Origin: Chitinophagales bacterium
GTDB taxonomy: Bacteria > Bacteroidota > Bacteroidia > Chitinophagales > JADIYW01
Reading direction: 5' to 3'
NCBI GenBank assembly: GCA_023957235.1
Contig: JAMLHI010000003.1
Location: 186,001-250,000, forward strand
Length of the DNA stretch: 64,000 bases
A model generated the notes under the pieces. That model did no database searches. It was given only the letters and a program-made list of their open reading frames with translations, and was not told the DNA's origin. Every line of letters starts with the position of its first letter. The first letter of the stretch is position 1. A program made the translations under genes and the position numbers. Shown piece after piece: positions 27,753 to 37,776 of this stretch.

Positions 27753-29603
27753 ATGGATAAGAATACCATTACAGGTTTTATTTTACTGGCGTTAATGACA
27801 GTTGGGTATGTTTTTTATACCAATAATGAACAAGCTAAGCTTGAAAAACAAAAGGCTGTTGTTGAGACAATTTCTAAATCAGTTGAGAAAGATACATTAT
27901 CCCAAAGTGTAAGTATTGATACTGCTGCATTGGTGATACCTATCGTTAAGAATTTAGGTGGTTTTACTTCATTTTCTCAGGGAAATGCTAAAGAAATAAA
28001 GATTGAAACTGAAAAAGCAATATATTCTTTTAATTCAAAAGGTGGCACATTAAATAGTATTACATTAAAGAGCTTTAAAACACATGATCATCAACCTTTA
28101 GTCTTATTTGATAGTAATGACAATCATTTAGACCTTTCATTTCTGAATAAGGAGAAGATTAAGATTCATACGAGTGAACTTTATTTTGAAACTTCTGCTG
28201 TAGATACAAAAATTGAAGGTAATGATTCAATACAAATAGATTTTATTTTGAATTTGGATGGCAATTCTCAGTATAAGCATTCCTATGTTATTCATGCCAA
28301 TAGTTATTTGCTTGATTTTAATATCTCTTCAAAAAATGGAAGCCAATTTATGGCACCTTCTAATAACTTATTTCAAGTTAATTGGAAACAAGAACTTCCT
28401 TCTTTAGAACAGAGTATTAAAGAGGAAAGAATGTATTCTAATCTATACTATAGAACAGTAGAACACCAAGTTGATGAATTGAGTTCAAGTAAGAATGATG
28501 ATAAAATTTTGGAGAATGGAATTCAGTGGGTAAGTTTTAAACAAAAATTCTTTAATAATACATTGATTTCAAGTTCTACTCCTTTTGAAAAGGGAGCTAG
28601 AGTTAGAGTGAATATCAATGACAAAAGTACTGATATAGTTAAAGGTGCAGAAGCTGATTTGAAATTGCCTATTGCACAAAGTGGTGATATTAACTATGCA
28701 TTGCAATGGTATCTAGGTCCTAATAAATATTCTGATCTTAGAAGTCTTAAAATTGGATTAGATGAGATTATACCATTGGGTTGGGCAATTTTTGGATGGG
28801 TAAATAAATTTTTAATCATTCCAGTTTTTAACATTTTGGGTAAGTTTATTTCTAATTATGGTGTGATTATTTTTATTCTTACTGTTTTACTAAAATTGGT
28901 ATTAGCACCGTTGAATAGAAAGCAATTGATCTCAACTACTAAGATGCAGATTCTTAAACCTGAAATTGATGAGCTAAAGAAAAAATATCCTAATGATAAG
29001 CAAATGGTGGGAGCCAAACAGATGGAATTGTTTAGAAATGCTGGTGTAAATCCAATGGGTGGGTGCTTGCCAATGTTGTTGCAGATGCCTATCCTCTTTG
29101 CTATGTATCGATTTTTCCCTAACTCTATTGAGCTCAGACAAGCTCCTTTCTTATGGGCGACTGACTTATCTCATTATGATTCTATATATACTTTACCTTT
29201 TACTATCCCCATTTATGGAAATCATGTCAGTTTATTTACTCTATTGATGGCCATTACTTCAGTAGCTTATACAAAAATAATGATGAGCCAACAATCAATG
29301 AGCGTTGGTGGAAATGATGACATGATGGCTATGCAGATGAAGATGATGCAATATCTGACTCCATTTATGTTCTTGTTTATGTTTAATTCATTTTCTGCCG
29401 CATTGAGTTACTATTATTTCTTATTTAATTTCTTATCAATTGTTCAAACCTATGTTCTGAAAAAATTCTTTATCAATGAAGATAGTTTGAGAGCTGAAAT
29501 TGAATTTAATAAGAAACAACCAAAGAAGAAATCTGCTTGGCAAAGTAGAATGGAAGATATGATGGAACAGCAAAAGGCTATTCAGGAAAAGAAGAAGAAA
29601 TAG
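27753..29603 (+). CDS. yidC: Membrane protein insertase YidC
   Basis: A 616-residue YidC/Oxa1 family insertase that places proteins into the inner membrane, alone or with SecYEG. There is an N-terminal membrane anchor (TITGFILLALMTVGYVFY). A large periplasmic beta-domain (about 60-340) follows, then the conserved core with IFILTVLLKLVLAPLNRKQ, MQILKPEIDELKKKYP, NPMGGCLPMLLQMPILFAMY and the last helices, and a Lys-rich C-terminal tail (QQKAIQEKKKK). The long periplasmic domain is the Gram-negative form. Confidence 0.95.
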   Translation: MDKNTITGFILLALMTVGYVFYTNNEQAKLEKQKAVVETISKSVEKDTLSQSVSIDTAALVIPIVKNLGGFTSFSQGNAKEIKIETEKAIYSFNSKGGTLNSITLKSFKTHDHQPLVLFDSNDNHLDLSFLNKEKIKIHTSELYFETSAVDTKIEGNDSIQIDFILNLDGNSQYKHSYVIHANSYLLDFNISSKNGSQFMAPSNNLFQVNWKQELPSLEQSIKEERMYSNLYYRTVEHQVDELSSSKNDDKILENGIQWVSFKQKFFNNTLISSSTPFEKGARVRVNINDKSTDIVKGAEADLKLPIAQSGDINYALQWYLGPNKYSDLRSLKIGLDEIIPLGWAIFGWVNKFLIIPVFNILGKFISNYGVIIFILTVLLKLVLAPLNRKQLISTTKMQILKPEIDELKKKYPNDKQMVGAKQMELFRNAGVNPMGGCLPMLLQMPILFAMYRFFPNSIELRQAPFLWATDLSHYDSIYTLPFTIPIYGNHVSLFTLLMAITSVAYTKIMMSQQSMSVGGNDDMMAMQMKMMQYLTPFMFLFMFNSFSAALSYYYFLFNFLSIVQTYVLKKFFINEDSLRAEIEFNKKQPKKKSAWQSRMEDMMEQQKAIQEKKKK

Positions 29604-29661
29604 CTAAGTAGTTGCTTTAAAAATATAGTAATATTTGATTATATTGTTCGTAAATGTATTT

Positions 29662-31698
29662 ATGAGACAATATGATGAGCTTCCAATGATGAAACCTTTT
29701 TTGAGTTTTCTTATTGGAATTTTGATGGCTTATTATTTTGATTTTCCTTTTCATGTATATCTTGTATTAACATTTGTTTTTTTATTCATCGGCTTGATAT
29801 TAATGACTTCTTATTTTAAGAAGACAAAATGGATGGCATTATCAGGCTTTTCTATACTACTATCTTTATTGTTTGTAGGAAGCATGAATTATTCCTATAA
29901 AAAGAACTATCAGCCGCTCAAGGATGGTTATTATTCATATCAGGGTGTTATATCTAAAGTTATTAGTAGGAATTCAGATTATACAAGATGCTATCTTGAT
30001 ATTATTGATGTCAACAGAGAGCCTATCGCTCATCCTTATACTGTCATAAGCAATATCTCTGATACTTTAATTTATGCTGGAGATACTATTTGGGCTTCTT
30101 CTACTTTAAGACCATTGATGCCTTCCCTTAATCCTGGTCAGTTTGATGTACGTAAATACTATGGATATAAATATATTTATCAAACTAGTACAATTAAGAA
30201 AGGAAATTTCTTTGTTAAACCCTTTAAAGGATTCTTCCATTTTCAACGATGGTGTCAACAGTCTGCAGTATGGTGTGGTGAAATATTTAGAAAATTTGTT
30301 CCAGAAAGGAGCTCTTTGACTTTGCAGGCCTTATTACTTGGGATAAAGAATGAGATATCTCAGGATATGATGGAAGTATATATGCAAAGTGGAGTGATGC
30401 ATGTATTGGCAGTTTCTGGAATGCATGTTGGAATTTTGTATGTCGGTTTATTAACATTACTGCGACCTCTGTATAGACGTTGGAAATATATAACTTTTAT
30501 TTCTATATTATTAGTGTGGATATTCTCATTTATTACAGGTGGTGGCCCTGCAATTTTAAGGGCTGCAATAATGTTGACTTTTGTTGATATTGGTAAAAAA
30601 ATCAATAATCAATCTAATCCTGTTAATCTACTTTTAGTTTCTGGATTTATTCTTTTGCTGTTTCAGCCATATTTAGTCTGGGATATAGGTTTTCAGCTCT
30701 CATTTGTAGCTATGTTGGGGATTTTTTATTTGATGCGCCCTATTCAAAATTTGTTTTATTTTAATAAAAATTGGGTGAAGAATTTTTTGTGGGCACCAAC
30801 TGCAATGTCAATAAGTGCACAGTTGGCGACTACACCTCTGACTTTTTATTACTTTGGCAATTTTCCCGTATATTTTATTTTGACTAATATTTTTATTCTA
30901 TTACCTATTACATTGGCATTATATGGAGGAATACTTTTATTGTTGACTTCTTTTATCTTTCCGGATAATATTAATCTAGCAATAGGAAAAATTTTAGATA
31001 ATATTATTTTTTATGGATTTGATGGCTTCTTACAATGGATGACCTCTCTTCCAGGTGCTTATGTTAATCATATTTATTTGTCTTTTTGGCAAGTTGTTAT
31101 ATTGAGTATGTCTATTTATTTTTTTGGATATTGGCTGTATCATTTGAAAAATGGAAAGTGGCTTATTGGGAGTATTATGTTTTTATTTATTTCATTTTTG
31201 GGTTCATGGATAAGAGAATATAGATTGTCTATACATCCACAGGCTCATATTCTTCATGTTTCTGGCCAACATGCTATTGCAGCTGAAAATTTTATTTGGA
31301 GTAATACAATGATAAATGATTCTATTATTCAGAAGAATGGATTTTTTCTGAATGGATATTTAAGAAATAATGGTTTTAACAGTTGGAGAATTGGTTTGCC
31401 TTCATATGCCAAGGGAGATTCTTGTTTAGTCACCATAGGGAAGTCATCAATTTTTGTTCTTAATCAGAATTTGAATAATTTTTCTTCTGAAAATCCACTT
31501 GTTGTTGATTATCTAATTTTGGGTAATCAGTTGTATTTAAATACTGATGAACTTCTAAAAAAAATTAATTTTTCGTGTTTAGTTTTAGATGCTGCTCTTG
31601 ATTATAAGAAGTATCAGCTTTTTAAAAGACTGTTGACTGAAGCACAAATTCCTTTTTATGACATCAGAGTTTCAGGGGCATTAAAAATTTCTTTATAA
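29662..31698 (+). CDS. ComEC/Rec2-family competence protein
   Basis: About 678 residues with many membrane helices, an N-terminal DUF4131-like region and the ComEC core (LALGI-type ALLLGIKNEI, GVMHVLAVSGMHVGILY, TGGGPAILRAAIM). Family knowledge: ComEC is the inner-membrane channel for single-stranded DNA in natural transformation. The last ~150 residues resemble the metallo-hydrolase-like C-terminal domain but show no HxHxDH metal motif, as in many Bacteroidota copies. The ATG at 29662 is preferred; Mets at 29686 and 29689 are alternatives. Its stop overlaps the stop of the convergent bioA gene. Confidence 0.85.
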   Translation: MRQYDELPMMKPFLSFLIGILMAYYFDFPFHVYLVLTFVFLFIGLILMTSYFKKTKWMALSGFSILLSLLFVGSMNYSYKKNYQPLKDGYYSYQGVISKVISRNSDYTRCYLDIIDVNREPIAHPYTVISNISDTLIYAGDTIWASSTLRPLMPSLNPGQFDVRKYYGYKYIYQTSTIKKGNFFVKPFKGFFHFQRWCQQSAVWCGEIFRKFVPERSSLTLQALLLGIKNEISQDMMEVYMQSGVMHVLAVSGMHVGILYVGLLTLLRPLYRRWKYITFISILLVWIFSFITGGGPAILRAAIMLTFVDIGKKINNQSNPVNLLLVSGFILLLFQPYLVWDIGFQLSFVAMLGIFYLMRPIQNLFYFNKNWVKNFLWAPTAMSISAQLATTPLTFYYFGNFPVYFILTNIFILLPITLALYGGILLLLTSFIFPDNINLAIGKILDNIIFYGFDGFLQWMTSLPGAYVNHIYLSFWQVVILSMSIYFFGYWLYHLKNGKWLIGSIMFLFISFLGSWIREYRLSIHPQAHILHVSGQHAIAAENFIWSNTMINDSIIQKNGFFLNGYLRNNGFNSWRIGLPSYAKGDSCLVTIGKSSIFVLNQNLNNFSSENPLVVDYLILGNQLYLNTDELLKKINFSCLVLDAALDYKKYQLFKRLLTEAQIPFYDIRVSGALKISL

Positions 31699-32964
31699 AA
31701 CTTTTAAGGTTTCTAAAATAATAGCATAGACTTTATCAAGTTCTTCATTTGTGATACAATACGGAGGAATGAGATAAATGGTGTTACCAAGTGGTCTTAA
31801 TAGCACCCCCTTTTTGAGAAAAGCATAATAATATTGATCTCTTTTCGAATTAAAATATCCTGTAGGCTCATTGTTTTTGATATCAAATGCTAAAATGGTT
31901 CCTGTTTGCCTAGCATTTTTTACTTTGGGGTGGTTTTGAAGTTGATATAAAAATGCTTGATGTTTATAGACAATACGTATTATCTCATCAATATAACCTG
32001 GTTGTTTAAAGATCTCCAAGGATGCAAGTCCAGCTGTACAAGCTAGTGGATTGGCAGTATAGGAATGTCCATGATAGAATGTTTTTAATGGATCTTTTTG
32101 CAAATAAGCATGATAAATTTTAGAAGTGCATGATGTTGCCCCAAGTGCCATATAACCGCCTGTTATTCCTTTAGAAAGACAAAAGATATCTGGAGCTTCA
32201 TCTAAATGGTCACAGGCAAACATCGCGCCTGTACGTCCAAAACCTGTCATCACTTCATCAGCTATTGTAATGATATTTAATTGTTTGCAATGACGAATAA
32301 TTTTTTCTAATAATTCTGCTTCATACATCAGCATACCTGCCCATCCTTGTACAAGTGGTTCGAAAATAAAACCTGCTATATCATATTGTTGATGGATATG
32401 AGTGATTTTTTCTACTATATGTTGGATATTATCACTAGTGGGAGTCGGAATATGGATAACATTAAATGCAGGCTTTCCATAAGGGTCGTTGAATGGGCTA
32501 TCTGCACCGACTGCCATGGACCCAAATGTGTCACCATGATAACTGTTTTCAAATGCAATAAAACTAAGTTTTTTTTGACCTATGTTATACCAATATTGCA
32601 TAGTTATCTTGATGGCTACTTCTACTGCGGTCGAACCATTATCTGAATAAAATATTTTAGACTGGTTTTCTGGTAATAGTTTTAAGATCTCTTCTGCTAG
32701 TTCAATTGCGGGTTGATGTGTAAACCCAGCAAATATCACATGTTCTAGAAGGTCTAATTGTTCTTTTAGTCTTTCATTAATATGAGGATGGGCGTGTCCA
32801 TGCAGATTGACCCACCATGATGAAACAGCGTCTATATATTCATTGCCTTGATCATCATAAAGATAAATTCCCTTTCCTCTAACTATATTAATATTATATT
32901 CTTCTTTCCATTGAGGAGTACAAGGATGCCATATTGCTGTTTTGTCGCGCTTATTCCACTCCAT
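31693..32964 (-). CDS. bioA: Adenosylmethionine-8-amino-7-oxononanoate aminotransferase (BioA)
   Basis: A 423-residue class III PLP aminotransferase that forms 7,8-diaminopelargonate from KAPA, with SAM as amino donor. BioA-specific segments are IWHPCTPQ at the start, SSWWVNLHGHAHP and the substrate-binding FAGFTHQPA. The PLP Lys is in CLSKGITGGYM and the cofactor Asp in IADEVMTGFGRTG. It is the last gene of bioB-F-D-A, starting 14 nt inside the end of bioD. Confidence 0.96.
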   Translation of the reverse strand: MEWNKRDKTAIWHPCTPQWKEEYNINIVRGKGIYLYDDQGNEYIDAVSSWWVNLHGHAHPHINERLKEQLDLLEHVIFAGFTHQPAIELAEEILKLLPENQSKIFYSDNGSTAVEVAIKITMQYWYNIGQKKLSFIAFENSYHGDTFGSMAVGADSPFNDPYGKPAFNVIHIPTPTSDNIQHIVEKITHIHQQYDIAGFIFEPLVQGWAGMLMYEAELLEKIIRHCKQLNIITIADEVMTGFGRTGAMFACDHLDEAPDIFCLSKGITGGYMALGATSCTSKIYHAYLQKDPLKTFYHGHSYTANPLACTAGLASLEIFKQPGYIDEIIRIVYKHQAFLYQLQNHPKVKNARQTGTILAFDIKNNEPTGYFNSKRDQYYYAFLKKGVLLRPLGNTIYLIPPYCITNEELDKVYAIILETLKVL

Positions 32965-33592
32965 ATTTTTTTAAGTTAATTTTTAATTCAGATGCCAATG
33001 ATTGTATGTCTTCTATTGTAATTTCTTGTAATTCAGGTATTTGCAATAGAAGAGGTAGTTGTGTGTATTGCTGTATCCAATTGTTAGTGTCTGGAAGTTC
33101 CTCTCCATTGGCAATAAAACCAATGATAGGGATATTCCTTCTTTTTAAGGCTTCAATACTCAATAAAGTATGGTTGATATTTCCTAAATATTGTCTAACA
33201 ATCAAAATGACTGGAATATTCCAATATTGAATTAAATCTATAAAAAGTTGGGTGTCATTAAGAGGAACCATGATGCCACCAGCAGTTTCAATAATTAAAT
33301 TTTGTTGAATATTGTCAGGCAACTTCAATTGTGGTATTGTTATCTCTACTTGATCAATTTTTGCAGCAATATGAGGAGATAATGGTTCCTGAAGTAAAAA
33401 TATCTCAGGGAGAATATGTTTGTCAGTCCATTTAGCGATGCATGAACTATCTCTATCCCCTTTGCCATTTAAATAACCAGATTGAATAGGCTTCCAATAG
33501 ATAGCGTTGATAGCAGTGCATACAATTGCCGAAGCAAGTGTTTTTCCAACTTCTGTACCTATACCTACTATAGCTATTTTATGCGGTTTCAT
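32951..33592 (-). CDS. bioD: Dethiobiotin synthetase (BioD)
   Basis: A 213-residue P-loop carboxylase that makes dethiobiotin from DAPA, CO2 and ATP. The nucleotide-binding loop is GIGTEVGKT at the N-terminus, KPIQSG follows, and the IETAGGIMVPL segment carries the acidic Mg-binding region. It overlaps bioF and bioA by 14 nt each. Confidence 0.95.
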   Translation of the reverse strand: MKPHKIAIVGIGTEVGKTLASAIVCTAINAIYWKPIQSGYLNGKGDRDSSCIAKWTDKHILPEIFLLQEPLSPHIAAKIDQVEITIPQLKLPDNIQQNLIIETAGGIMVPLNDTQLFIDLIQYWNIPVILIVRQYLGNINHTLLSIEALKRRNIPIIGFIANGEELPDTNNWIQQYTQLPLLLQIPELQEITIEDIQSLASELKINLKKYGVE

Positions 33593-34721
33593 TTTCTTTT
33601 TTCAGAGTATCTATCAATAATTGAATTTCATTAGTAGTGTTATGGCTGTGTAGGATAATTCGTAATTGTTCTTCTCCTTTTGGAATAGTTGGTGAAATAA
33701 TTGCCTGAATAGCCATTCCATAATTTTGAAATTTTTGGGCTAATAGCTTGACGTTTTGTTCACCGGGAACGATTAAAGAAAATATTGGCCCATCTCCTTT
33801 CAGATTTTTTATCCCAATTGTTCTTTGTTTGAAATAATGTATATGCTGATGAAGTTGTTTAGCTGCATGAGAATATTTGATTAAAAAATGGTGGGCAAGT
33901 TGGATATGATAAATGTCAATAGGAGGAAGGGCAGTAGTATAAATAAAATTTTTAGAGAAATTGATGAGATATTCTTTTGTCATTTGGCTACAAAGTACTG
34001 CAGCACCATGTGCACCTATTGCTTTTCCAAATGTAACTACTCTTGCGAAAATATCTTTATTTGTTTTTGTTTCATTGCAAAGCCCTCTACCATTCTCTCC
34101 AAAACAACCTACTGCATGTGCCTCATCTACAATAATTTGAATATTGTATTTTTTGCATAATTGAATATATTGTTCTAAAGGTGCCTTGTCTCCATTCATG
34201 GAATAATAGCTTTCACATATCATCCAAGAAATGTTATCTAAAGAAGAATGTTGAATTTTATGTTCTAAATCATTGACATCATTATGTTTAAAAGAAATCT
34301 TTTGAGCCCCTGATAGTTTCAGGCCTTGATGCATAGAAGCATGAATAGCCTCGTCATAAAATACTATATCTTCAGGTCTGATTAATGTAGAAAGAAGTCC
34401 AACATTAGCATCAAAACCTGAATTATATAATAATGCAGCTTCACTTTGATAAAACTCAGCTAGAAAATCTTCTGTTTGTTCGTGTATGACTGAATTTCCA
34501 CTAAGAAGCCTAGAGCCAGATGCTCCTAAATTTATTACATTATATTCAGTAAGTTTCTGCTTTATCCATGCAGATTTTGTAAGTCCTAAATAGTCATTTG
34601 ATCTGAAGTCAATCAAAGTATCTAATATAGTGAGCTGTCTATATCTGTTGTTATTTTTTCTATGATTTAATGCTTCTGATATTCTTTCTTGAATATTATC
34701 AAGCTTAACTAAGGATTTCAT
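33579..34721 (-). CDS. bioF: 8-amino-7-oxononanoate synthase (BioF)
   Basis: A 380-residue alpha-oxoamine synthase that joins pimeloyl-ACP/CoA and alanine. Conserved parts are [32 protein letters not shown] (PLP-binding Asp and His) and [12 protein letters not shown], whose Lys forms the Schiff base. It overlaps bioB by 17 nt, which points to coupled translation. Confidence 0.95.
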   Translation of the reverse strand: MKSLVKLDNIQERISEALNHRKNNNRYRQLTILDTLIDFRSNDYLGLTKSAWIKQKLTEYNVINLGASGSRLLSGNSVIHEQTEDFLAEFYQSEAALLYNSGFDANVGLLSTLIRPEDIVFYDEAIHASMHQGLKLSGAQKISFKHNDVNDLEHKIQHSSLDNISWMICESYYSMNGDKAPLEQYIQLCKKYNIQIIVDEAHAVGCFGENGRGLCNETKTNKDIFARVVTFGKAIGAHGAAVLCSQMTKEYLINFSKNFIYTTALPPIDIYHIQLAHHFLIKYSHAAKQLHQHIHYFKQRTIGIKNLKGDGPIFSLIVPGEQNVKLLAQKFQNYGMAIQAIISPTIPKGEEQLRIILHSHNTTNEIQLLIDTLKKENETA

Positions 34722-35697
34722 TTGCTTCTACTCCTTCTGTTTTGAAGGACTCTCTTGGTTGCAGTCCTAAAAGTTCGAACATAGCCATGTCGTCAGAATG
34801 TTCTGGATTAGGAGTGGTTAATAATTTGTCTCCCGCAAAGATTGAATTAGCTCCTGCCATAAAGCAAAATGCCTGTTCAGATATTGGCATCTCTAATCTC
34901 CCTGCAGATAATCTTACCATCGCTAGAGGCATTAGAATTCTTGCAGTTGCTACCATTCTGACCATTTCAAAAACAGGAACACGTTCTCTTCCTTCTAAAA
35001 CGGTACCTTCTACTGCTACCAATGCGTTGACAGGTACTGATTCAGGGTGGTGTGGCAATGTTGCCAATGTATGTAACATTCCTATTCTGTCTTCATGGCT
35101 TTCACCTAAACCAATAATTCCTCCACTACATACTCTTATTCCGGCTTTCTGCACATGACTAATGGTTTTTAATCTGTCATCATAGGTTCGGGTAGTGATA
35201 ATTTGATCATAATATTCCTCTGATGTGTCTAGATTATGATTGTAAGCATAAATACCTGCCTCTTTCAATTGATATGCCTGCTCTTCTGTCAACATTCCCA
35301 TTGTACAACAGACTTCCATACCCATATCATTGACACCTTTCACCATTTGAAGAACCTTGTCAAAATCTCTGTTATTGCGTAATTCTCTCCAAGCAGCACC
35401 CATACAGAATCTAGTTGAACCATTGTCTTTAGCTTCTTGAGCTTTTGTAAGTACTGAATTGACATCCAATAATTTGTGGATATTAATATCTGTATTGTAT
35501 CTAGCTGATTGCGAACAATAAGAACAGTCTTCAGTACAGCCTCCTGTTTTTACAGATAATAATGTACAGACTTGTACTTCGCTTGGTGTATGATATTTTC
35601 GGTGAATTGTTGCGGCACGATAAACCAACTCTAATAACGGCATATTATAAATCTCTGCAACTTCTTCTTTTTTCCAATCATTGCGAATATCAAACAT
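34705..35697 (-). CDS. bioB: Biotin synthase (BioB)
   Basis: A 330-residue radical-SAM enzyme that inserts sulfur into dethiobiotin. The [4Fe-4S] motif is CTEDCSYC; the YNHNLDTS segment and conserved Arg in the second cluster region ([16 protein letters not shown]) are present. It is the promoter-proximal gene of a four-gene operon. There is a 149-nt gap up to yjbQ that holds an inverted repeat which may be the operator. No pimeloyl-making genes (bioC, bioH, bioG) are adjacent. Confidence 0.97.
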   Translation of the reverse strand: MFDIRNDWKKEEVAEIYNMPLLELVYRAATIHRKYHTPSEVQVCTLLSVKTGGCTEDCSYCSQSARYNTDINIHKLLDVNSVLTKAQEAKDNGSTRFCMGAAWRELRNNRDFDKVLQMVKGVNDMGMEVCCTMGMLTEEQAYQLKEAGIYAYNHNLDTSEEYYDQIITTRTYDDRLKTISHVQKAGIRVCSGGIIGLGESHEDRIGMLHTLATLPHHPESVPVNALVAVEGTVLEGRERVPVFEMVRMVATARILMPLAMVRLSAGRLEMPISEQAFCFMAGANSIFAGDKLLTTPNPEHSDDMAMFELLGLQPRESFKTEGVEANEILS

Positions 35698-35759
35698 GAA
35701 TTGTAATTTTCAACTAATTTAGTTTTTTAATATTGAAAATCAAATTTGAATCAAGACCC

Positions 35760-35780
35760 AAAGGTTAAAAATTAAACTTT
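35760..35780. promoter_or_regulatory. Imperfect inverted repeat upstream of bioB, possible biotin operator
   Basis: AAAGGTTAA, 3 nt, TTAAACTTT: 9-bp arms with one mismatch, 63-83 nt before the bioB start. The GGTTAA half resembles part of known BirA half-sites, but the spacing is much shorter than in the classical BirA operator, so the regulator is unknown. Confidence 0.3.
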
Positions 35781-35846
35781 ATTTTTAGTTTGCTATCAAA
35801 TTGGATGAAAAGGCACACTTTTTTACAGAGATGATTGATGAAGAAA

Positions 35847-36257
35847 CTAGGAAATAATTGAAATAATTATTTTTCTATTTCTTGCTCTATTTCTAAATTC
35901 ACACAAATATATTCCTTGCCATTCTCCAAGAGCAAGTCGTCCATTGATTATTGGAATATTGACTGAACTTCCACAAAATACGCTTTTTATATGTGCAGGC
36001 ATATCATCTAAACCTTCTACTGTATGAGCGTATGGTAATCCCTTCTCTGGAACTAAATGATTGAAAATCATTTCAAAATCATCTAATACTGTCTGGTCGG
36101 CATTTTCGTTAATACAGATTCCTGCAGATGTATGCTGGATAAAAACCTGTAAAATGCCATTTTGGGGTAATTCAGGAATATTTTTCAATATTTCTGCCGT
36201 TATCAGATGAAAACCTCTTGAATATTGAGGTAAAGTGAGAGGGAAATGTTTCACCAT
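35847..36257 (-). CDS. YjbQ/UPF0047 family protein
   Basis: A 136-residue single-domain protein of the YjbQ family, with the conserved VFIQHTSAGICINENAD and LALGEWQGIYLCEFRN segments that form a likely active pocket with His, Asp and Glu. Members are annotated as secondary thiamine-phosphate synthases after weak activity, but their main physiological role is not settled. It lies between the flippase and the biotin operon on the same strand. Confidence 0.85.
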   Translation of the reverse strand: MVKHFPLTLPQYSRGFHLITAEILKNIPELPQNGILQVFIQHTSAGICINENADQTVLDDFEMIFNHLVPEKGLPYAHTVEGLDDMPAHIKSVFCGSSVNIPIINGRLALGEWQGIYLCEFRNRARNRKIIISIIS

Positions 36258-36334
36258 ATTTACAAATTAGATAAAGATACAAGTACTTATGCTTTCCTTG
36301 CCACCAGTGAGCATAAACCAATGTTGTAATATTG

Positions 36335-37765
36335 CTAATTAATTTTTAAGAACAAAGTGTCTTTTGTTATGATTTTAAAAAGTAATGCAGAAATTAAACT
36401 GAGCATTCCGCTAATGAATAGTGCAAATATCCACAATATCTCTGTCTGATAAATCAATTTATTGATTGCATATACAGTGATAATAAATAAGAGAACTCTG
36501 AAAATTAAAGAGAAATTCAAATGAATTTTAAATAAGGCAACAATAGCTATTGAATAGATGATGAGCATTAGTATTTGTGTTGCAAAAGTAGCATAAGCTG
36601 CTCCTAAGGCTCCATTTTGGGGAATGAGAATATAGTTTAATCCAATATTTAATAGGCTAGCAATGAATAAGCTAGGTATCATGATGCGAAAAGATTTTTT
36701 TACTGTCAGCAAAGGGCCAAATACATATAATAAACCTACTGGAACAAAATTGAACAACAAAATGGTGAAAATTGAGCTGCTATATTGGGGTGCATCTTTG
36801 TATAAAGTACTGATGATTTCTTTGGAATAAAATGCACCTCCTAATACAATAGGAACAATGATGACTAGCATGATATTAAATCCTTGTAAGATGATTTTCC
36901 GAACTTGATCTATCTGACTAATTTTGTTTGCAAAAATCGGTAATAAAATTCCAGCAATGATATATCCAATATTATTCACTGACTCCATGATTCGATAGCT
37001 TTGCGCATAAATACCGGCTTCATAGGCTCCTTTTGTGCCAAGCATTTTTTCTATCATTACTGTGTCTATCCTATAATATACTGTCATCAAAAAATAAATA
37101 ATAGCAAATGGAATAGTGGAAACAATAATTCTTTTAAATAATTTTTTATCAAATCTCCAATAAAATTGAGTGCTCAGCTGAAGACTGAAATAAATACAGA
37201 CGAAAGTAGTGACAGTTAGAGAAATGGTCTGTATCCATACAAAATTTGAAATATTCAACTCAATCATCTTAGGATGGGGTAATATCATGATGGAACAGCC
37301 AATGATCATCAGAAATTTATCTAAAGAAGATAATATGGCATCTTTGATGAATAATTTGTGAGCATTGATATTTGCTCGTAGAAATATATTGAAGGATAGT
37401 AAAATCTGGTTGAGAACCAACCATGGGAAAAAATCATATTGAATATATCCTAATGCAGCAGCAGCAGTTATAGAGAGAAGCAAATAGATGACAGTCATTA
37501 GCAGTTTGGAGCTTAATAAAGCTGGAAATAATTTTCCAAATTGACTGTTATCTAGTGAAATTTCTGTCTGAGTATAATTCTGTAATCCAAAATCTAAAAA
37601 AATTTGAAAAAGATAAGTAAAATTGAATACAGCAAAATATAAACCATATTCATGACTTCCTAATTCATTTTGTACAGTTCTGTCAATACCAAATATCCAT
37701 ATTGGTTTGATTATAAAATTAACTAAAAGTGCAAAGAAAGTATTGAATAGGAAAGATTGTCTCAT
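36335..37765 (-). CDS. Polysaccharide flippase (Wzx/MATE-like MOP superfamily)
   Basis: A 476-residue membrane protein with about 12-14 hydrophobic helices. Features of the MOP superfamily are the N-terminal AVFNFTYLFQIFLDFGLQNY, the repeated half-structure and GYIIAGILLPIFANK. Family knowledge: such proteins flip lipid-linked sugar precursors across the inner membrane. There are no glycosyltransferase genes next to it, so the cargo is unknown. It follows an aminotransferase gene by 11 nt, and the two are probably one transcript. Confidence 0.8.
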   Translation of the reverse strand: MRQSFLFNTFFALLVNFIIKPIWIFGIDRTVQNELGSHEYGLYFAVFNFTYLFQIFLDFGLQNYTQTEISLDNSQFGKLFPALLSSKLLMTVIYLLLSITAAAALGYIQYDFFPWLVLNQILLSFNIFLRANINAHKLFIKDAILSSLDKFLMIIGCSIMILPHPKMIELNISNFVWIQTISLTVTTFVCIYFSLQLSTQFYWRFDKKLFKRIIVSTIPFAIIYFLMTVYYRIDTVMIEKMLGTKGAYEAGIYAQSYRIMESVNNIGYIIAGILLPIFANKISQIDQVRKIILQGFNIMLVIIVPIVLGGAFYSKEIISTLYKDAPQYSSSIFTILLFNFVPVGLLYVFGPLLTVKKSFRIMIPSLFIASLLNIGLNYILIPQNGALGAAYATFATQILMLIIYSIAIVALFKIHLNFSLIFRVLLFIITVYAINKLIYQTEILWIFALFISGMLSLISALLFKIITKDTLFLKIN

Positions 37766-37776
37766 ACTCTTAATAT

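Noticed and set aside
34742..35158. 138-codon frame antisense to bioB
   Set aside because: It is a shadow of the strongly conserved BioB frame and has no family resemblance.
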